A DNA stretch of 64,000 nt, taken from contig JBAIAC010000271.1 of the NCBI GenBank assembly GCA_037349315.1, forward strand, positions 414,411 through 478,410. Direction: 5' to 3'. This stretch comes from Chelydra serpentina. Lineage: Eukaryota > Chordata > Testudines > Chelydridae. Below are positions 30,480-42,725 of the stretch, one piece after another (the first letter of the stretch is position 1; every line of letters starts with the position of its first letter). The position numbers and the translations under genes are program-made. Below the pieces are notes generated by a model that saw nothing but the letters and a program-made list of their open reading frames with translations, was not told where the DNA came from and did not search any database.

Positions 30480-31206
30480 TTGATGGCTGCGTTTAATAAT
30501 TTAAAAAAAGAAAAGGATGCAAATATGAGCAATTTGAGATCCACTCTCACAAATGAGAGGAAATGCCGGGTAGGCAGGTGGCAAGTAGCCCCAGCACCCG
30601 GAGTGCCGGGTGGGTGCATGGTGCAGCCCCCAGTGGCTCCAGCACCCAGGGCACCGGCCCCCACACCCTGAGTGCTCAGAGCACCAGAGGCCTGGCCCCC
30701 AGAGTTCAGAGCACTCTGTGTCACGAGTACCAGCCCCTACCAGCCCCATGGAGTCATGGGCTGCAGGCCGCCCCCCTTAGCCCCTTTGGTATGACCCAGT
30801 ATGGCCATTCTCCTGTTCTTACAAAGTGTGTGAGGGGCATTGAGGATCCAGATGGGGAAGGCAGGAGAGGGAGCTGGGTGCGGGGGGGAGTCTTGGAGAA
30901 TTTGAGCTGCAGTAGCTGAAGCTGGGACAACGGGGTGGGGTGGCAAATCGCGGCAGGACTCTTGCTGCCGGGGTCTAGCTGCCCAAATTCCTCCCCGTGC
31001 CGCTGGGCCCCAGTCGCCTTCAGCCACCAGGTAACCCAGGAACTAAGGCAGGAATGGGGCGAGGAATCAAGTCAAGCTGAGCAAGGCAGGAAAAAAAATT
31101 CAGCTTGCCTCCATGGGCCGCTCGCAATGACGTCCTTTTTGTGTGCCATGGCTGACAAACACATCCCAGAAAGAGAAGCAGCAGGCAAGAAAGATGTCCT
31201 GTAGGG
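30480..31206. other. repeat debris and Phe-block flank
   Basis: Bases 30590-30790 are a GC-rich CACCCGG/CAGAGCACC low-complexity stretch, and GACCCAGTATGGCCATTCT at 30796 is another repeat tail. Bases 30915-31206 duplicate 5895-6185. Confidence 0.6.
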
Positions 31207-31279
31207 GCTGAAGTAGCTCAGTTGGGAGAGCGTTAGACTGAAGATCTAAAGGTCCCTGGTTCAATCCCAGGCTTTGGCA
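31207..31279 (+). tRNA. tRNA-Phe(GAA), copy 3
   Basis: A 73-nt cloverleaf with acceptor GCTGAAG/CTTTGGC (wobbles only), loop CTGAAGA, T arm CCTGG-TTCAATC-CCAGG and consensus B box. A TTTTT terminator lies 5 nt downstream. Likely functional. Confidence 0.9.
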
Positions 31280-31628
31280 TGCTTTTTGATCCCTTTGTGT
31301 GCAGGGTTGGGCTGTTTTCTCGAAGCGCAGTGGTACCTCTACCCACCACGAGTCCCTCCTTGCAGGCTCCCCATCAGGAAAAGACAGTGGGGGCTTGTGC
31401 CCACCTTGGCTTTCCTTCTTCTTTTGCTCTTTCTCAGCAAGGGGAAGGAAAAGAAGCTCTCCTTCAAGCTGCAGTCACAAGGGCAAGAGAAGGTTGACTT
31501 CCTGAGCTCCGGCTCCAGTCCTTTTTGCTACCAGTTGATCTCTCGAAGGGCTGCTGCCACTTTCTCCAGGTTCGCCCATCGGTGTGCGCCAGCGTGAGCA
31601 CCAGCCAAGTGGTTGACCTTTGAAGGAA

Positions 31629-31684
31629 GTTTCTGTAGTGTAGTGTTATCACGTTTGCCTAACACACAAGGTCCCTGGTTCAAA
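31629..31684 (+). pseudogene. truncated tRNA-Val(AAC)
   Basis: It starts GTTTCTGTAGTGTAGTG with loop CTAACAC, loses bases in the D loop and variable region, and stops within the T loop at GGTTCAAAG where GAGGAAGTGAGG begins. That junction sequence also occurs at about 6938, which suggests a deletion of about 230 bp relative to the 6608 block. Confidence 0.8.
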
Positions 31685-31689
31685 GGAGG

Positions 31690-32410
31690 AAGTGAGGTGG
31701 GAATGGGGCAAAAGAGGAAGGTCGTGCTGAGGAAGGCAGGGCAGGAGCTAAGCGGCTCAGTGGGGTTAGTTGAGCGCCACCGTTTGTTCTTCCAAAGCCT
31801 GGGGAGGTGCTGTTGGCTGATGGGAGGTAGAATCCTGTGCCTGTCTCTCGGCTTCCCAGGGGTGGCTACTTGCAGCCCAGGAGACGAAGGAAAGGGGGTT
31901 CTGGGTGGAAGGAAGACAAGGAAAGCTGAGTCCGAGTGTGTGTGCGACAAGAGATCTTTTCTGTCCAGGGTGGGTATCAGGCTTAATCCTCAAGGCCGAG
32001 CGCAAAACCTTCAGCCGGGCACATTTCGCTCCCCTCCCGCCTCCACCCAAGCGGCAAGGGAGAAACGGACGAGACTCGCCGGCTCGAAGACGCCTCCCTC
32101 CCACTTCTCTGTAGGCTGCTGTGACGTTATTAATATGAACTGGGACCGTAGAGATCATTGTTGCCATCACTGTTCTATATTTGCAGCAAATATTGGCCAA
32201 AGGTTGTCGTGCGAGGTGTCTATGACAATCATGTTCTCATGTGCTGGTTATAATGATGCTAGCTGTATGTGTGCACCATTTTTGTATTTGAAGTTATGAA
32301 TGTGGACTATGTACTTGTGTCTCAAATGTATTTGATTCTGAGTAGCCTCAGCGATGTGGTGGGTCAGCTTGTCTTGAGAAAAGACTATACTAGATGCACT
32401 GAGCCCGGGA
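31690..32410. other. diverged block flanks
   Basis: Bases 31975-32150 (GCTTAATCCTCAAGGCCGAGC through GTGACGTTATTAATATGAAC) duplicate 19980-20150. The 228-codon frame here spans these flanks and has no domain. No gene is seen. Confidence 0.6.
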
Positions 32411-32483
32411 CTTTTCTTAGTGCAGTGAGCAGCGCGTCAGTCTCATAATCTGAAAGTCCTGAGTTCAAGCCTCAGAGAGGGCA
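32411..32483 (+). tRNA. elongator tRNA-Met(CAT)
   Basis: GCGTCAG-TCTCATAATCTGA forms the elongator Met anticodon arm, T arm CTGAG-TTCAAGC-CTCAG is perfect and the terminator TTTT lies close downstream. The 5' acceptor strand reads CTTTTCT against AGAGGGC, pairing by wobbles except C1-C72. Base 1 is normally G, so maturation or charging may be affected. It is the only elongator Met here. Confidence 0.72.
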
Positions 32484-32557
32484 GCTGCTTTTGCTCCCGG
32501 GTTCAGATTTTCTCAAGGAAATGAGAGAAAAGAGACTAGAGCAGAGTGGTTTCTAGA

Positions 32558-32578
32558 CACACACACACACACACACAC
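32558..32578 (+). repeat. (AC)n microsatellite
   Basis: A short run of about ten AC units at the 3' flank of the Asn-type block. Confidence 0.9.
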
Positions 32579-32699
32579 TTTTCGATGGCATTAACTTTTC
32601 CTTCTCCTGATTGACTGAGGCCCAAAGGGACAGTTTTGAGGCAGCAAAAAGGGGGCCTTTGAGGGTCTCAGCAGGTCTTGAGGAACAAAGAGCTGTCTC

Positions 32700-32773
32700 C
32701 ATCCCTGGGTGGGCTCGAACCACCAGCCTTTCAATTACCAGCCGAACACACTGACCCATTGTGCCACAGGGAC
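32700..32773 (-). tRNA. tRNA-Asn body with GGT anticodon
   Basis: A 74-nt minus-strand cloverleaf in which every stem pairs: acceptor GTCCCTG/CAGGGAT (one G-U), D stem GCAC/GTGT, anticodon stem TTCGG/TTGAA with two G-U, T arm GGTGG/CCACC. The A and B boxes are consensus. The loop is CTGGTAA, so GTT has become GGT, which would decode threonine ACC. Its flanks match the Asn loci at 22323 and 19745. A T5 run lies about 50 nt downstream. Confidence 0.75.
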
Positions 32774-33017
32774 ATGAGTTGGCTGGTATCAAGGCTGCTG
32801 CTCCTGGACGCGGTGCGCTGAGGCACCAGGCGATGGCGGGCAGGGCCATGGGGGAACCCTCCCTCCCCAGGAGCTCAGGCCCACCAGGAAGGATGAGCTT
32901 GCCCACCCCTTAATTAGGGTGTTTCTGGGCACACCCGGCACCGTACAGCTACCAGGATCCCTGCCACAGAGGAGGGTGACACAAGTCTCAGCCTCCCTTT
33001 CCCACACATGCTAGAAA

Positions 33018-33192
33018 GGGGGGGAATAGCTCAGTGGTTTGAGCATTGGCCTGCTAAACCCAGGGTTGTGAGTTCAATCCTTGAGGGGGCCATTTGGGCA
33101 GCTGGGGCAAAAATTGGGGGTTGGTCCTGCTTTGAGCAGGGGGTTGGACTAGATGACCTCCTAAGGTCCCTTCCAACCCTGAGATTCTATGA
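33018..33192 (+). mobile_element. turtle tRNA-derived SINE with CR1-type tail
   Basis: A tRNA-like head GGGGGAATAGCTCAGTGG with a degenerate anticodon arm and B box GAGTTCAATCC is followed by an unrelated body. The tail is GGACTAGATGACCTCCTAAGG through CCTTCCAACCCTGAGATTCTATGA. This tail is shared with CR1 LINEs and fits the Cry I type SINE of cryptodiran turtles. Nearly full length. Confidence 0.88.
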
Positions 33193-33479
33193 GACAGTAA
33201 CACACCGACACACACACACTGACAAACACACACACTCACACTTTCTTCTCCCCCGGACTTTCCTGGCTCCCAGGGGACGCTCTGTGTCCCACTGTCCTTC
33301 CCCTGCCCGCAGCTCCGGCTCGTCCCCCCGCCGCCCCCGCCCCCACACAGGGGAACCCCCCGGCCCCAGGCTCTGTCCCCACCCGGGTCCAGGCGGCGCC
33401 GGGGCCGAGCCCGGCTGCAGCTGAGCCCAGCAGCTCCGCGATCGCCCCGGCGGCTCCAGCGCTGCGGGCAAACACGGGA

Positions 33480-33910
33480 CCCCCCAGGGAGCCGCTGCTC
33501 AGCCCCGCCCCCGGCTCCCAATGGAGCCAGAGGGCCGCCCCCAGGAGATGCCCCGCCCCCGGGCTGTGCCAGAGCCCCGCCCCCAGGAGCTGACCCACCC
33601 CCGGCTCACAATGGAGCCCCGCCCACAGGAGCTGCCCCGCCCCCGGGCTGTGCCAGAGCCCCGCCCCCAGGAGCTGCCCCGCCCCTGCTCACAGTAGAGC
33701 CAGAGCCCCGCCCCCAGGAGGTGCCCCGCCCCCCGGCTCACAATGGAGCCGCTGCCCCGCCCCCGGCCTGTGCCAGATTCCCGCCCCCAGGAGCTGCCCC
33801 GTCCCGGGGCTGTGCCAGAGCCCCGCCCCCAGGAGCTGCCCCGCCCCCGGCCTGTGGCAGGCCCCGCCCCCAGGAGCTGCCCCGCCCCCGGGCTCTGGGC
33901 TTTGTTCTCC
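33480..33910 (+). repeat. GC-box tandem repeat
   Basis: An irregular tandem repeat of roughly 40 bp built from CCCCGCCCCCAGGAGCTGCC and GGCTGTGCCAGAGCC. It holds more than ten CCGCCC (Sp1-type) boxes and runs into the promoter region. Confidence 0.85.
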
Positions 33911-33959
33911 CGGCTCCCTGGCACTAGCACTGAGCATGCACAGTAACAGCTGTTAACAT

Positions 33960-34304
33960 GCTCCCGGAACTGGGCTGAAGAGGGCGGAAGCGGCTCCCAG
34001 GGCAGGCTGGGAGATGTAGTTCCTGGCGCTCCTGAAGGGACCGGAAGTGACGTTGCGAACGCGCGCGGGGCTCTGTGTGGCTCGTGCGCGGCCGTTGGTG
34101 CCTCACCTGGAGCCGTTGAAGAGTTTTGAGTCTCCCGGCTCTGGGCATGCGCAGATCGGGGCGGGGGGAAAAGAGCAGGTGACCCCCGAGGAGGGGAGAG
34201 AAAGGGGGGGGGCTGAGACCCCCTCGGATTTACCGCTGCCCCCGGCCCTGGGGACCCCCCATCCCGCCCCCTTTCTCCCCAGAGAGCCACGAGCCGCAGC
34301 CAGG
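33960..34304 (+). promoter_or_regulatory. CpG-island promoter and first exon of KRAB-ZNF gene
   Basis: The area is CpG-rich. The complement of 34001-34022 reads AACTACATCTCCCAG, close to the ZNF143-type site. CCGGAAGTGACG at 34041-34052 is an ETS plus CRE-like site. A noncoding first exon may end at 34304, before GTGAGC. Inferred from motif content and position upstream of the KRAB exons. Confidence 0.6.
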
Positions 34305-34374
34305 GTGAGCCCCCCATCCCTGAGCAGGTCTCTGCCCCTCCCCCACCGCACCCCTTTGTCTCTCCCCCCCCATG

Positions 34375-34595
34375 GGCGGCTCTCACTGTGGGGGTGGCTC
34401 GGGGGGCTCTGGGGTCACTGGCTGGGGGCTGGGCTCTGGGGGGGATCTGGGGCCCCTGGCTGGGGGCTGGGCTCTGGGGGGGGTCGGGGGGCCCTGGCTC
34501 GGGGTCTGGGGTCTGGGGGGGGTCGGGGGCCCCTGGCTGGGGTCTGGGGTCTGGGGGGGGGGTCTGGGGCCCCTGGCTGGGGGCTGGGAATGTGA
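34375..34595 (+). repeat. G-rich tandem repeat with G4 potential
   Basis: Repeats of about 35-40 bp based on CTGGGGGCTGGGCTCTGGGGG carry many runs of at least four G. They lie just inside the putative first intron. Confidence 0.85.
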
Positions 34596-34599
34596 CATC

Positions 34600-35880
34600 A
34601 CTGATTCTGCTTTTCTCCCCTCTGGAAAACTGCGGAAACGTCCGGTTCCATTGGGAAAATTCATCCCCCGAGTCCTTGTCCTAGATCTGGGGGTGCGGGA
34701 GGGGGAAAGGGGGTTTGCTCTGCCCCACAACGGTCTCTCCCACAGCGCTCTGGACTCCTTTTTCCTGAAACCTGGTGTCACAGACACCACTGTTAATCCA
34801 GAGTCACTGCCTGGACAGACGAGGAGTGACTCCAGATGGACAGTGGGGCAAATGAGATCAGCAATTCCCCCTGTGAGGAGGGGCTCTCATTAGCGGCTCC
34901 CCCCAGAGAGCGCAAGGAGGGAAGGCTGCTCCAACACCCTGTCCCTCTATGCTTAGGATATTGGGGTTCAGCTTCCTGGGTCAGACGCTGCAGCCTCCAT
35001 CGTGATCTGGCCGACCAGGCTTAGCAGCTGCTGCTCCCCCAGCGGGGTCTGTGCTGGGAAGTGACCTTAATTAAATCTTCTTCTCTGCCCGGCCCACGTG
35101 ATGACTTTCTCCAGCTGGCACCAGCCCCCTAGGGCAGCCCTGAGCCCTGTTAATACTAAATTCTGAGCCAGAGATTCCAGGTAACTGGAAGAAATGAGGG
35201 GAAAATGCTGGGGTCTGGTCTTAAAATGACTCTACTCAAACAGACCCTCCCCCCTCATTTCTCGTCCCATTAGCAATTGCAGGAGCAAATGCAGCCATGG
35301 GGAAGCAAACAACCCAGGAATGGGACTTTCCTACCAGACGGGCAGGGAGAGGGGACAGGGAAAAGGAGAAAGAGAGACTGAAAGGAGCCATGGGAGAGAA
35401 GAGTTTGGAGAGCGATTTCCAGATCTCTAATCTGCCCAGACAGATGTATTACTGCACCCTGGGTGAAATCATTTTCCTGTGGAAAAGATGAGGATCAAAC
35501 AGAGGAAAACCCAGTTCCTGACTCCATATCCCTCCTACTGGGGTGTGGCTGCTGTGCGGTCAGTGTCCAAGGGAATCCCCCACAGTAAATACTTTGGCTC
35601 TGCTTTTTTCTAGCATTGTGTTCAGATGCTTTGTTACAGAATGCGGGGAGGGAGAAAAGAGGTTAAAAATGTCTCTGTGGGTTTAGCCTGGCAGGAGTGG
35701 CCAGGTCTCCACTGTAATAAAGAGATCGAGCATTTTCTCAGCATGGCAGACTCTAGGGTGTCTGTCTGCAGGGGAAAAGCCTGGGGCAATCGTGTTGTGA
35801 AATTAATTAAAGCCTGTTCTGAAACCTCCACAACTGCCCTTCTAACCCTGCCAGGCTGCAGAATAATGTCCGTGTTTTGC
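34600..35880. other. putative first intron
   Basis: No exon, tRNA or repeat is recognised with confidence; it is treated as intron between the putative first exon and the start-codon exon. Confidence 0.4.
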
Positions 35881-35885
35881 TCCAG

Positions 35886-35943
35886 TTCATCCCGTCCTCC
35901 CATGGGACAGGGGAGAGACATGGCTGCAGAGGAGCCAGTTCAG
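35886..35943 (+). pseudogene. KRAB-ZNF start-codon exon
   Basis: After acceptor TTGCTCCAG, the exon contains ATG at 35920 opening MAAEEPVQ, then donor GTAGGG at 35944. The exon ends in phase 0, matching the KRAB-A exon at 38308. MAAEEPVQ-type starts are typical of reptilian KRAB zinc-finger genes. It belongs to a gene inactivated downstream. Confidence 0.7.
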
Positions 35944-36050
35944 GTAGGGATTATCGCGGGGGTTGCTGGTGGGTTCCTGCGGGAGGAAGAGGGACAGAAA
36001 TACACCAGAGATGGGAACGTTTGCACTGTCTGGTTTGGAGGTTGGAGCTA

Positions 36051-36110
36051 GGATGACCAGACAGCAAGTGTGAAAAATTTGAGAGGGAAGTGGCACAAGG
36101 ATGCAAATAG
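36051..36110. mobile_element. partial hAT-type MITE
   Basis: AGGATGACCAGACAGCAAGTGTG is the start of a diverged, truncated copy of the palindromic family. A short (CA)n stretch separates it from the next copy. Confidence 0.7.
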
Positions 36111-36129
36111 TGCACACACACACGCACAC

Positions 36130-36252
36130 TAGGGTGACCAGACAACAAATGTGAAAAATTGGGACGGGGGTGGGGGATAATAGGAGCCTATCTAAGAAAA
36201 AGACCCCAAAATCAGGACTGTCCCTATAAAATTGGGACATCTGGTCACCCTA
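36130..36252. mobile_element. hAT-type MITE
   Basis: A complete 123-bp palindromic copy with TAGGGTGACCAGA ends. The flanking 8-mers do not match, so the duplication has decayed or been rearranged. Confidence 0.85.
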
Positions 36253-38434
<2,182 letters not shown>

Positions 38435-38539
38435 GTAAGGATTCCCGTCCCCTCGGCCCCTACTGGGCTCACAGGCGCAGGGAGCTCTACCGGACCGAAG
38501 ACAAATGGACAGGCCCAGTGAAAGGAAAACAAAATGTTT

Positions 38540-40060
38540 TCTACAGCAGCATGGCTCAAGGGCATTGGCCAGTATGGACCCTATTGTCGTCTTTGCTTCT
38601 CTGTGCTAATCGAAGGACTTTCCAATGCTGTGTGTCGGTTGGCTAATAAATGCTGCTGTGGTTTAACAGTCTGCCCAGTGTCACAGCACAAACTTGCTGA
38701 GGTGCATCGAATGAGGAACAGTCTCTGGACAGGAGTGTCGCTCAGCTGGACCTGCTGGCATTGCTCACAGGTTGAAATAGGAGTGTTGAAGCCAGTGGCT
38801 CAGTCTTGGGTGTTGAAGCCAGAGACTCCGTCTAAGGCCTATCCTTGTGGAAGAGCGAGACCCCTTGGGGGTCTAGTGCACTCAAGGGGCACCTCCCAAG
38901 GACGGGTTAAAAGCCAGGGCTTTGCACAGATCCTATGGATCCATGACAGTGTCCGTGGGCCTTATGGGGAAAAGATACAAAACAAGAAAAGCATCTAAAT
39001 GCGTATTTACCATCGTCCCCTCATCAGTCCGCTTGGGAATCCCTGATCAGTTCCAAAGTGTATTAAAACCTTCCTTAAAACCTTCCCTCTTTTAGATTAC
39101 AGGTCATGTCAGTTTGTAGCCCCAAAAGACCCCTCTAAGTCAATTCAAACTCAACTGTTTCTCCCCAAAAAGTCTCTGTCTTCAGTCTCCTGAAAGAGGT
39201 GAAATCAGTCACTGGCCCTTTCTGCGTGGGACAAAGCTTCAAAAGCTGGAGATCTGCATAACCAGCCTTGAGATCTGGCATTCATTACCCCTTAGTGACA
39301 CCAGATTGCACAGGAAACCCATCCCTCAGCCCTCCCCGGTGTCATCTGGCCCATCTCAGCATCATAGTCTGTGGAGTATTCATGCTCTCAAGGGCTGGCT
39401 CAAAGATACAGATAACAGTCAGAACTAGGGCCAGTGTTTGCTGGCAATGAAAACAGAGTAATTGACAAACATGAGCAATATATAATCCTTTACAGCCTGA
39501 GGGTGCATTTGGGGGAGGGGACAGGAGCCAGCCGTGTGGGGGAGGTGGGGCCCAGACACTGGGCATTGAGAGCCTAGAGCCGGCTGTGTGCTGGGGAGAT
39601 GGGACATGAACCCGCTGTGCGCAGGGGAGATGAGCAGGGGAGAGGGGCTGTGGACGCAGCCGAGAGCAGCTGCGAGCGCCGTCTGCTCTGCAGCATGAGG
39701 TGGGAGCCTGGCGTCCCCCTTTCAAGGTTCCCCTGGGCAGGGTTCCCCTACCTGCCCAGGGGAAGCTGCACAGTGGTTGTGCTGAACCCAGACTTGCATG
39801 AGGATGGAAGAAATTAGCAGCAAGTCTCAACCGCAGCCAGTCCCCAGCCTCTGCCCTGTGCCCTGGGGAGGAGTCAGGTGTCCCCAGGCAGAAATCTCGG
39901 GGCAGCATGACCCTGTGTGCCCTGGCCACACATCACCTCTGCCCCGCACCCTGGGGATGAGTTGGGTGTCTCTGGGCCGAAATCTGGGGGGTTGTGACCC
40001 TACATGCCCCACCCACCCTCTGTTCAGCAATTCCGGATATGAAGGGTGATTCCAGAAATG
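38540..40060. other. intron with repeats
   Basis: Bases 38560-38950 (TAATAAATGCTGCTGTGG, GTGTTGAAGCCAG twice about 40 bp apart) look like a retroelement end of unknown family. Bases 39845-40020 hold a two-copy tandem of roughly 90 bp around CCCTGGGGAGGAGT and AGAAATCTCGGGG. No exon is seen. Confidence 0.45.
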
Positions 40061-40219
40061 AAGAGTAATTCCAGAAAAAAATGCAGTAAAAGCGGCAATT
40101 TCCAGAAAACACTGGCCCTAGTCATAACATGAAATACAATAGTTTCAAGAGATATGCCTGTGTTCATCAGATCTGTCACTCTGCCTTCACATAGTTCACT
40201 CTGCTGGTGGGTTCTACCT

Positions 40220-40385
40220 CTTCCCCCATTCTGTGTCTGTCTTGTCTATTTAGATTGCAAATTCTTCAGGGCATGGGCCATCTACTATTCTGGGTTTGTG
40301 CCTTGCCTAGCACAATGGGGACCCACTTCTTACTTGGTCCTTAGGCGCAAAGGTAATGAATATGATTTATAATAATAACAACTCT
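40220..40385 (+). mobile_element. L2/MIR-type 3' tail
   Basis: TAGATTGCAAATTCTTCAGGGC, TTGCCTAGCACAATGGGG and a final AATAATAAC tract are the usual wording of ancient L2-like tails in amniotes. Confidence 0.75.
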
Positions 40386-40524
40386 CCTGCCACTTTAAGT
40401 CAAGGAAGATGGCCTTGGGATATTACTACTTAAAAATGAGCAGGGGGTAAAACCATGGAATATTCCTTGTGACAAGTATCCCACAAATTACACTGACCTC
40501 CCTTGTTTTCTTTGCCTTGAGCAG

Positions 40525-40638
40525 GGTTTCCAGTTTCCAAACCTGATGTGATCTCGCAGCTGGAATGAGGGGAAGAGCCGTGGGTCCCAGACCTCCAGGG
40601 CTCTGAGAAAGAAGTGCTCCCGAGAGCTGCCTGCACAG
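40525..40638 (+). pseudogene. KRAB-B box exon with stop
   Basis: Acceptor TTGAGCAG and donor GTGAGG bound a phase 1 to phase 1 exon reading GFPVSKPDVISQLE, then TGA at 40566-40568, then [16 protein letters not shown]. The stop replaces the usual Arg codon and is one CpG transition from CGA. The exon is complete otherwise. Confidence 0.88.
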
Positions 40639-41046
40639 GTGAGGAATTGGTTAAACCGACTCAAAAACTGTCTATGAATACAGGAAACATTTGGGATGCC
40701 CTACAAAGACCTTGTGAGCTCTCCAAGTTCAGGATTGTTCCCTGCAGATGTGGGATCGTTAGGCAGATGTCACTCATGCTTCCCACCTATCCTGACTGAC
40801 AACTGACAGCAGGTCCTGCCCCAATCTCACTGTCCCCTGAGATTTCTGGTGAGATACGGACCCAGAACTGATCCCCAGAGGAGAGAAAGGAAGGGAAGTT
40901 TTAGGGAAAATCAGCTCCTGATAGGTTTGGTCTCTCCCGCACATATTTTGGTTTGTTCATCCCTTTTTCCATCCTTCTCTCTGAAATTTCCTTTCTCTCC
41001 GGCACAGGGAGTGACCTATGTCTGGATTCTCTCCGTCTCCCATCAG

Positions 41047-41453
41047 GTGTTGGGATGGTGAGTGACAACGAAGGGACACCCCAGCAGGAAGATGCTGAGC
41101 AAGTAGAACCACATGGGATGTTATCAGGAAGATCCAAAGGGAATGTTTCCGGGAGTTGTGCACTCCCAGAAAAAGCAAAAGCCTGTGAGAGTCATCGCAG
41201 GCCAGAGGAAAACTTCAGTAGCCTCTCAGACCTTATTACATGTGAGAGAATGAAGTTGGAAGGAACCTGCTACACATGCCCTGAGTGTGGGAAACGCTTC
41301 AATCGGAGCTCACACCTTATCAGACATCAGACAATCCACACCGGTGAGAAACTTTATGGATGCGCTGAGTGTGGGAAACGCTTCAATCATGCAGTCTTTC
41401 TCTGTCTCGGTAATCTTTATCAGAGTGATATCAGTCATGGTGCCCTTGTTTGA
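41047..41453 (+). pseudogene. truncated C2H2 zinc-finger exon
   Basis: After acceptor TCCCATCAG the frame continues in phase ([19 protein letters not shown]), a linker typical of turtle KRAB-ZNF proteins. One complete C2H2 finger follows (CPECGKRF...HLIRHQTIH), then the TGEK linker and the first half of a second finger (CAECGKRFN). At about 41391 similarity stops and no further fingers are found; these genes usually have several. It is probably cut by an insertion or deletion. Confidence 0.85.
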
Positions 41454-41512
41454 ATGAGTGGTTTCATTAGTATAGGTTTCCATTAACGTGGGGTGGGAGG
41501 GAGTTGGGAGCC

Positions 41513-41925
41513 AAACCATTCGCACTTAGCAGTGCACAGGCAGGGAGAGTTCCCGGGACTGGCCACGTGAAGCGGGGGAAAGGGTAGGCGAGCCGTTCAT
41601 ACTGAGCGGTTCGTGGGCAATTTTGGTTCCCGGGAGCGGCCACGCGGAGGGGGTGCAAGGGTAGGCGAGCCGTTCAAACACAGCGGTTCGCGGGCACGTT
41701 TGGTTCCCGGGAGCGGCCACGCGGAGGCGGGGGAAGGGTTGGCGAGCTGTTCACGCAGAGCGGTTCGCGGGCACGTTTGGTTCCCGGGAGCGGCCACGCG
41801 GAGGGGGGGGAAGGGTAGGCGAGCCGTTCATAGTGAGCGGTTCGCGGGCACTTTAGGTTCCCGGGAGCGGCCACGCGGAGGGGGGCTAAAGGATTGGCGA
41901 GCCGCTGTAGATGAGCGGTTTGGCC
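41513..41925 (+). repeat. 77-bp tandem repeat
   Basis: Five units with AGCCGTTCA-type starts at 41591, 41668, 41745, 41822 and 41900, so the period is 77 bp (78 once). Each has TTCCCGGGAGCGGCCACGCG. The first unit (from 41513) is diverged. CpG is common. The open frames here on both strands are products of the repeat. Confidence 0.9.
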
Positions 41926-42155
41926 AGCAGCAGTTCCTGGCCGCAGCCGGGAACAGTGATTGAGACATGGGAGTAGAGCACTGCTGTGAAGCAATCTCTC
42001 AGCAGTCCAAACTCATCACTTTACCATGGTCTTCAGAGAGCTGATTTTCAGTGTTCGGCAAGGCTTCTGGGATCTGTACACCGGGACCCCAGACACTCAG
42101 GATAAAGACCTAATATTTGACCTTGTAGTACGTGAACATGTGATAGGTACTGTGC

Positions 42156-42725
42156 TTGGTCCTATTCACAGGGAAAGAGTATGGGCATTGTTCTGGAAAA
42201 AGTATCTTTCTGAGGAATTCACTCCCTTTCCCTCATCCCACAGCTGCGAGTGTCTCCCGCCCTACCCGTGGTTCTCCCTCCCATGGGCTATTGCAGATAA
42301 GGCGGCGCAAAAAGAGAACCCGGGATGACATGTTCTCAGAATTGATGATCTGTTCCAGAAGGGAGGCGGCACAGCGGAGAGAGGACGTCTCACGGTCCGA
42401 GCGAGCAGCCAGGGAACGGGAGCAGAGGGCTGAAGCTCGCAAGGACAGGTGGCGCCAGGAAGACCAGCAGGCGACTCAAACGCTGCTGGGACTAATGAGG
42501 GAGCAAACGGACACGCTCCAGCGCCTGGTGGACGTTCTCCAGGACAGGAGACAGGAGGAAAGAGCCCCTCTATATGTAATTTCCAACCGCCCTCCCCCGC
42601 CACCAAGTCCAGTCGTCAACTCACGCAAAGTCACTAGGACGAGGGGAGGCAGGGGCCGTGGAAATATTCACTCCACCCCTGCAGACTGCTCCAGTAGCAG
42701 AAGGCTCTCATTCCCAAAACCTTAG
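42156..42725 (+). pseudogene. Harbinger Myb-like accessory ORF, 3' part
   Basis: From about residue 60 the frame is rich in Arg and Glu (REREQRAEARKDRWRQE) followed by TLLGLMREQTDTLQRLVDVL. This is the coiled-coil C-terminal part seen in Myb/SANT-like proteins encoded by Harbinger elements, which help the transposase reach the nucleus and DNA. The N-terminal SANT domain is not visible upstream, so the ORF is partial. A polyadenylation signal AATAAA lies near 42804. Confidence 0.7.

Noticed and set aside
30480..30920. A Pro/Ala-rich frame on the plus strand
   Set aside because: Low-complexity GC-rich repeat with overlapping frames on the other strand.
33018..33090. A further tRNA gene at the SINE head
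   Set aside because: The tRNA-like head is degenerate and continues into the SINE body and CR1-type tail.
33499..34386. A 295-codon minus-strand Gly/Arg-rich frame
   Set aside because: Produced by the GC-box tandem repeat and CpG island; equally long frames exist on the other strand.
39342..39929. A 195-codon minus-strand frame in the KRAB gene intron
   Set aside because: No domain, no splice logic, and it overlaps a short two-copy tandem duplication.
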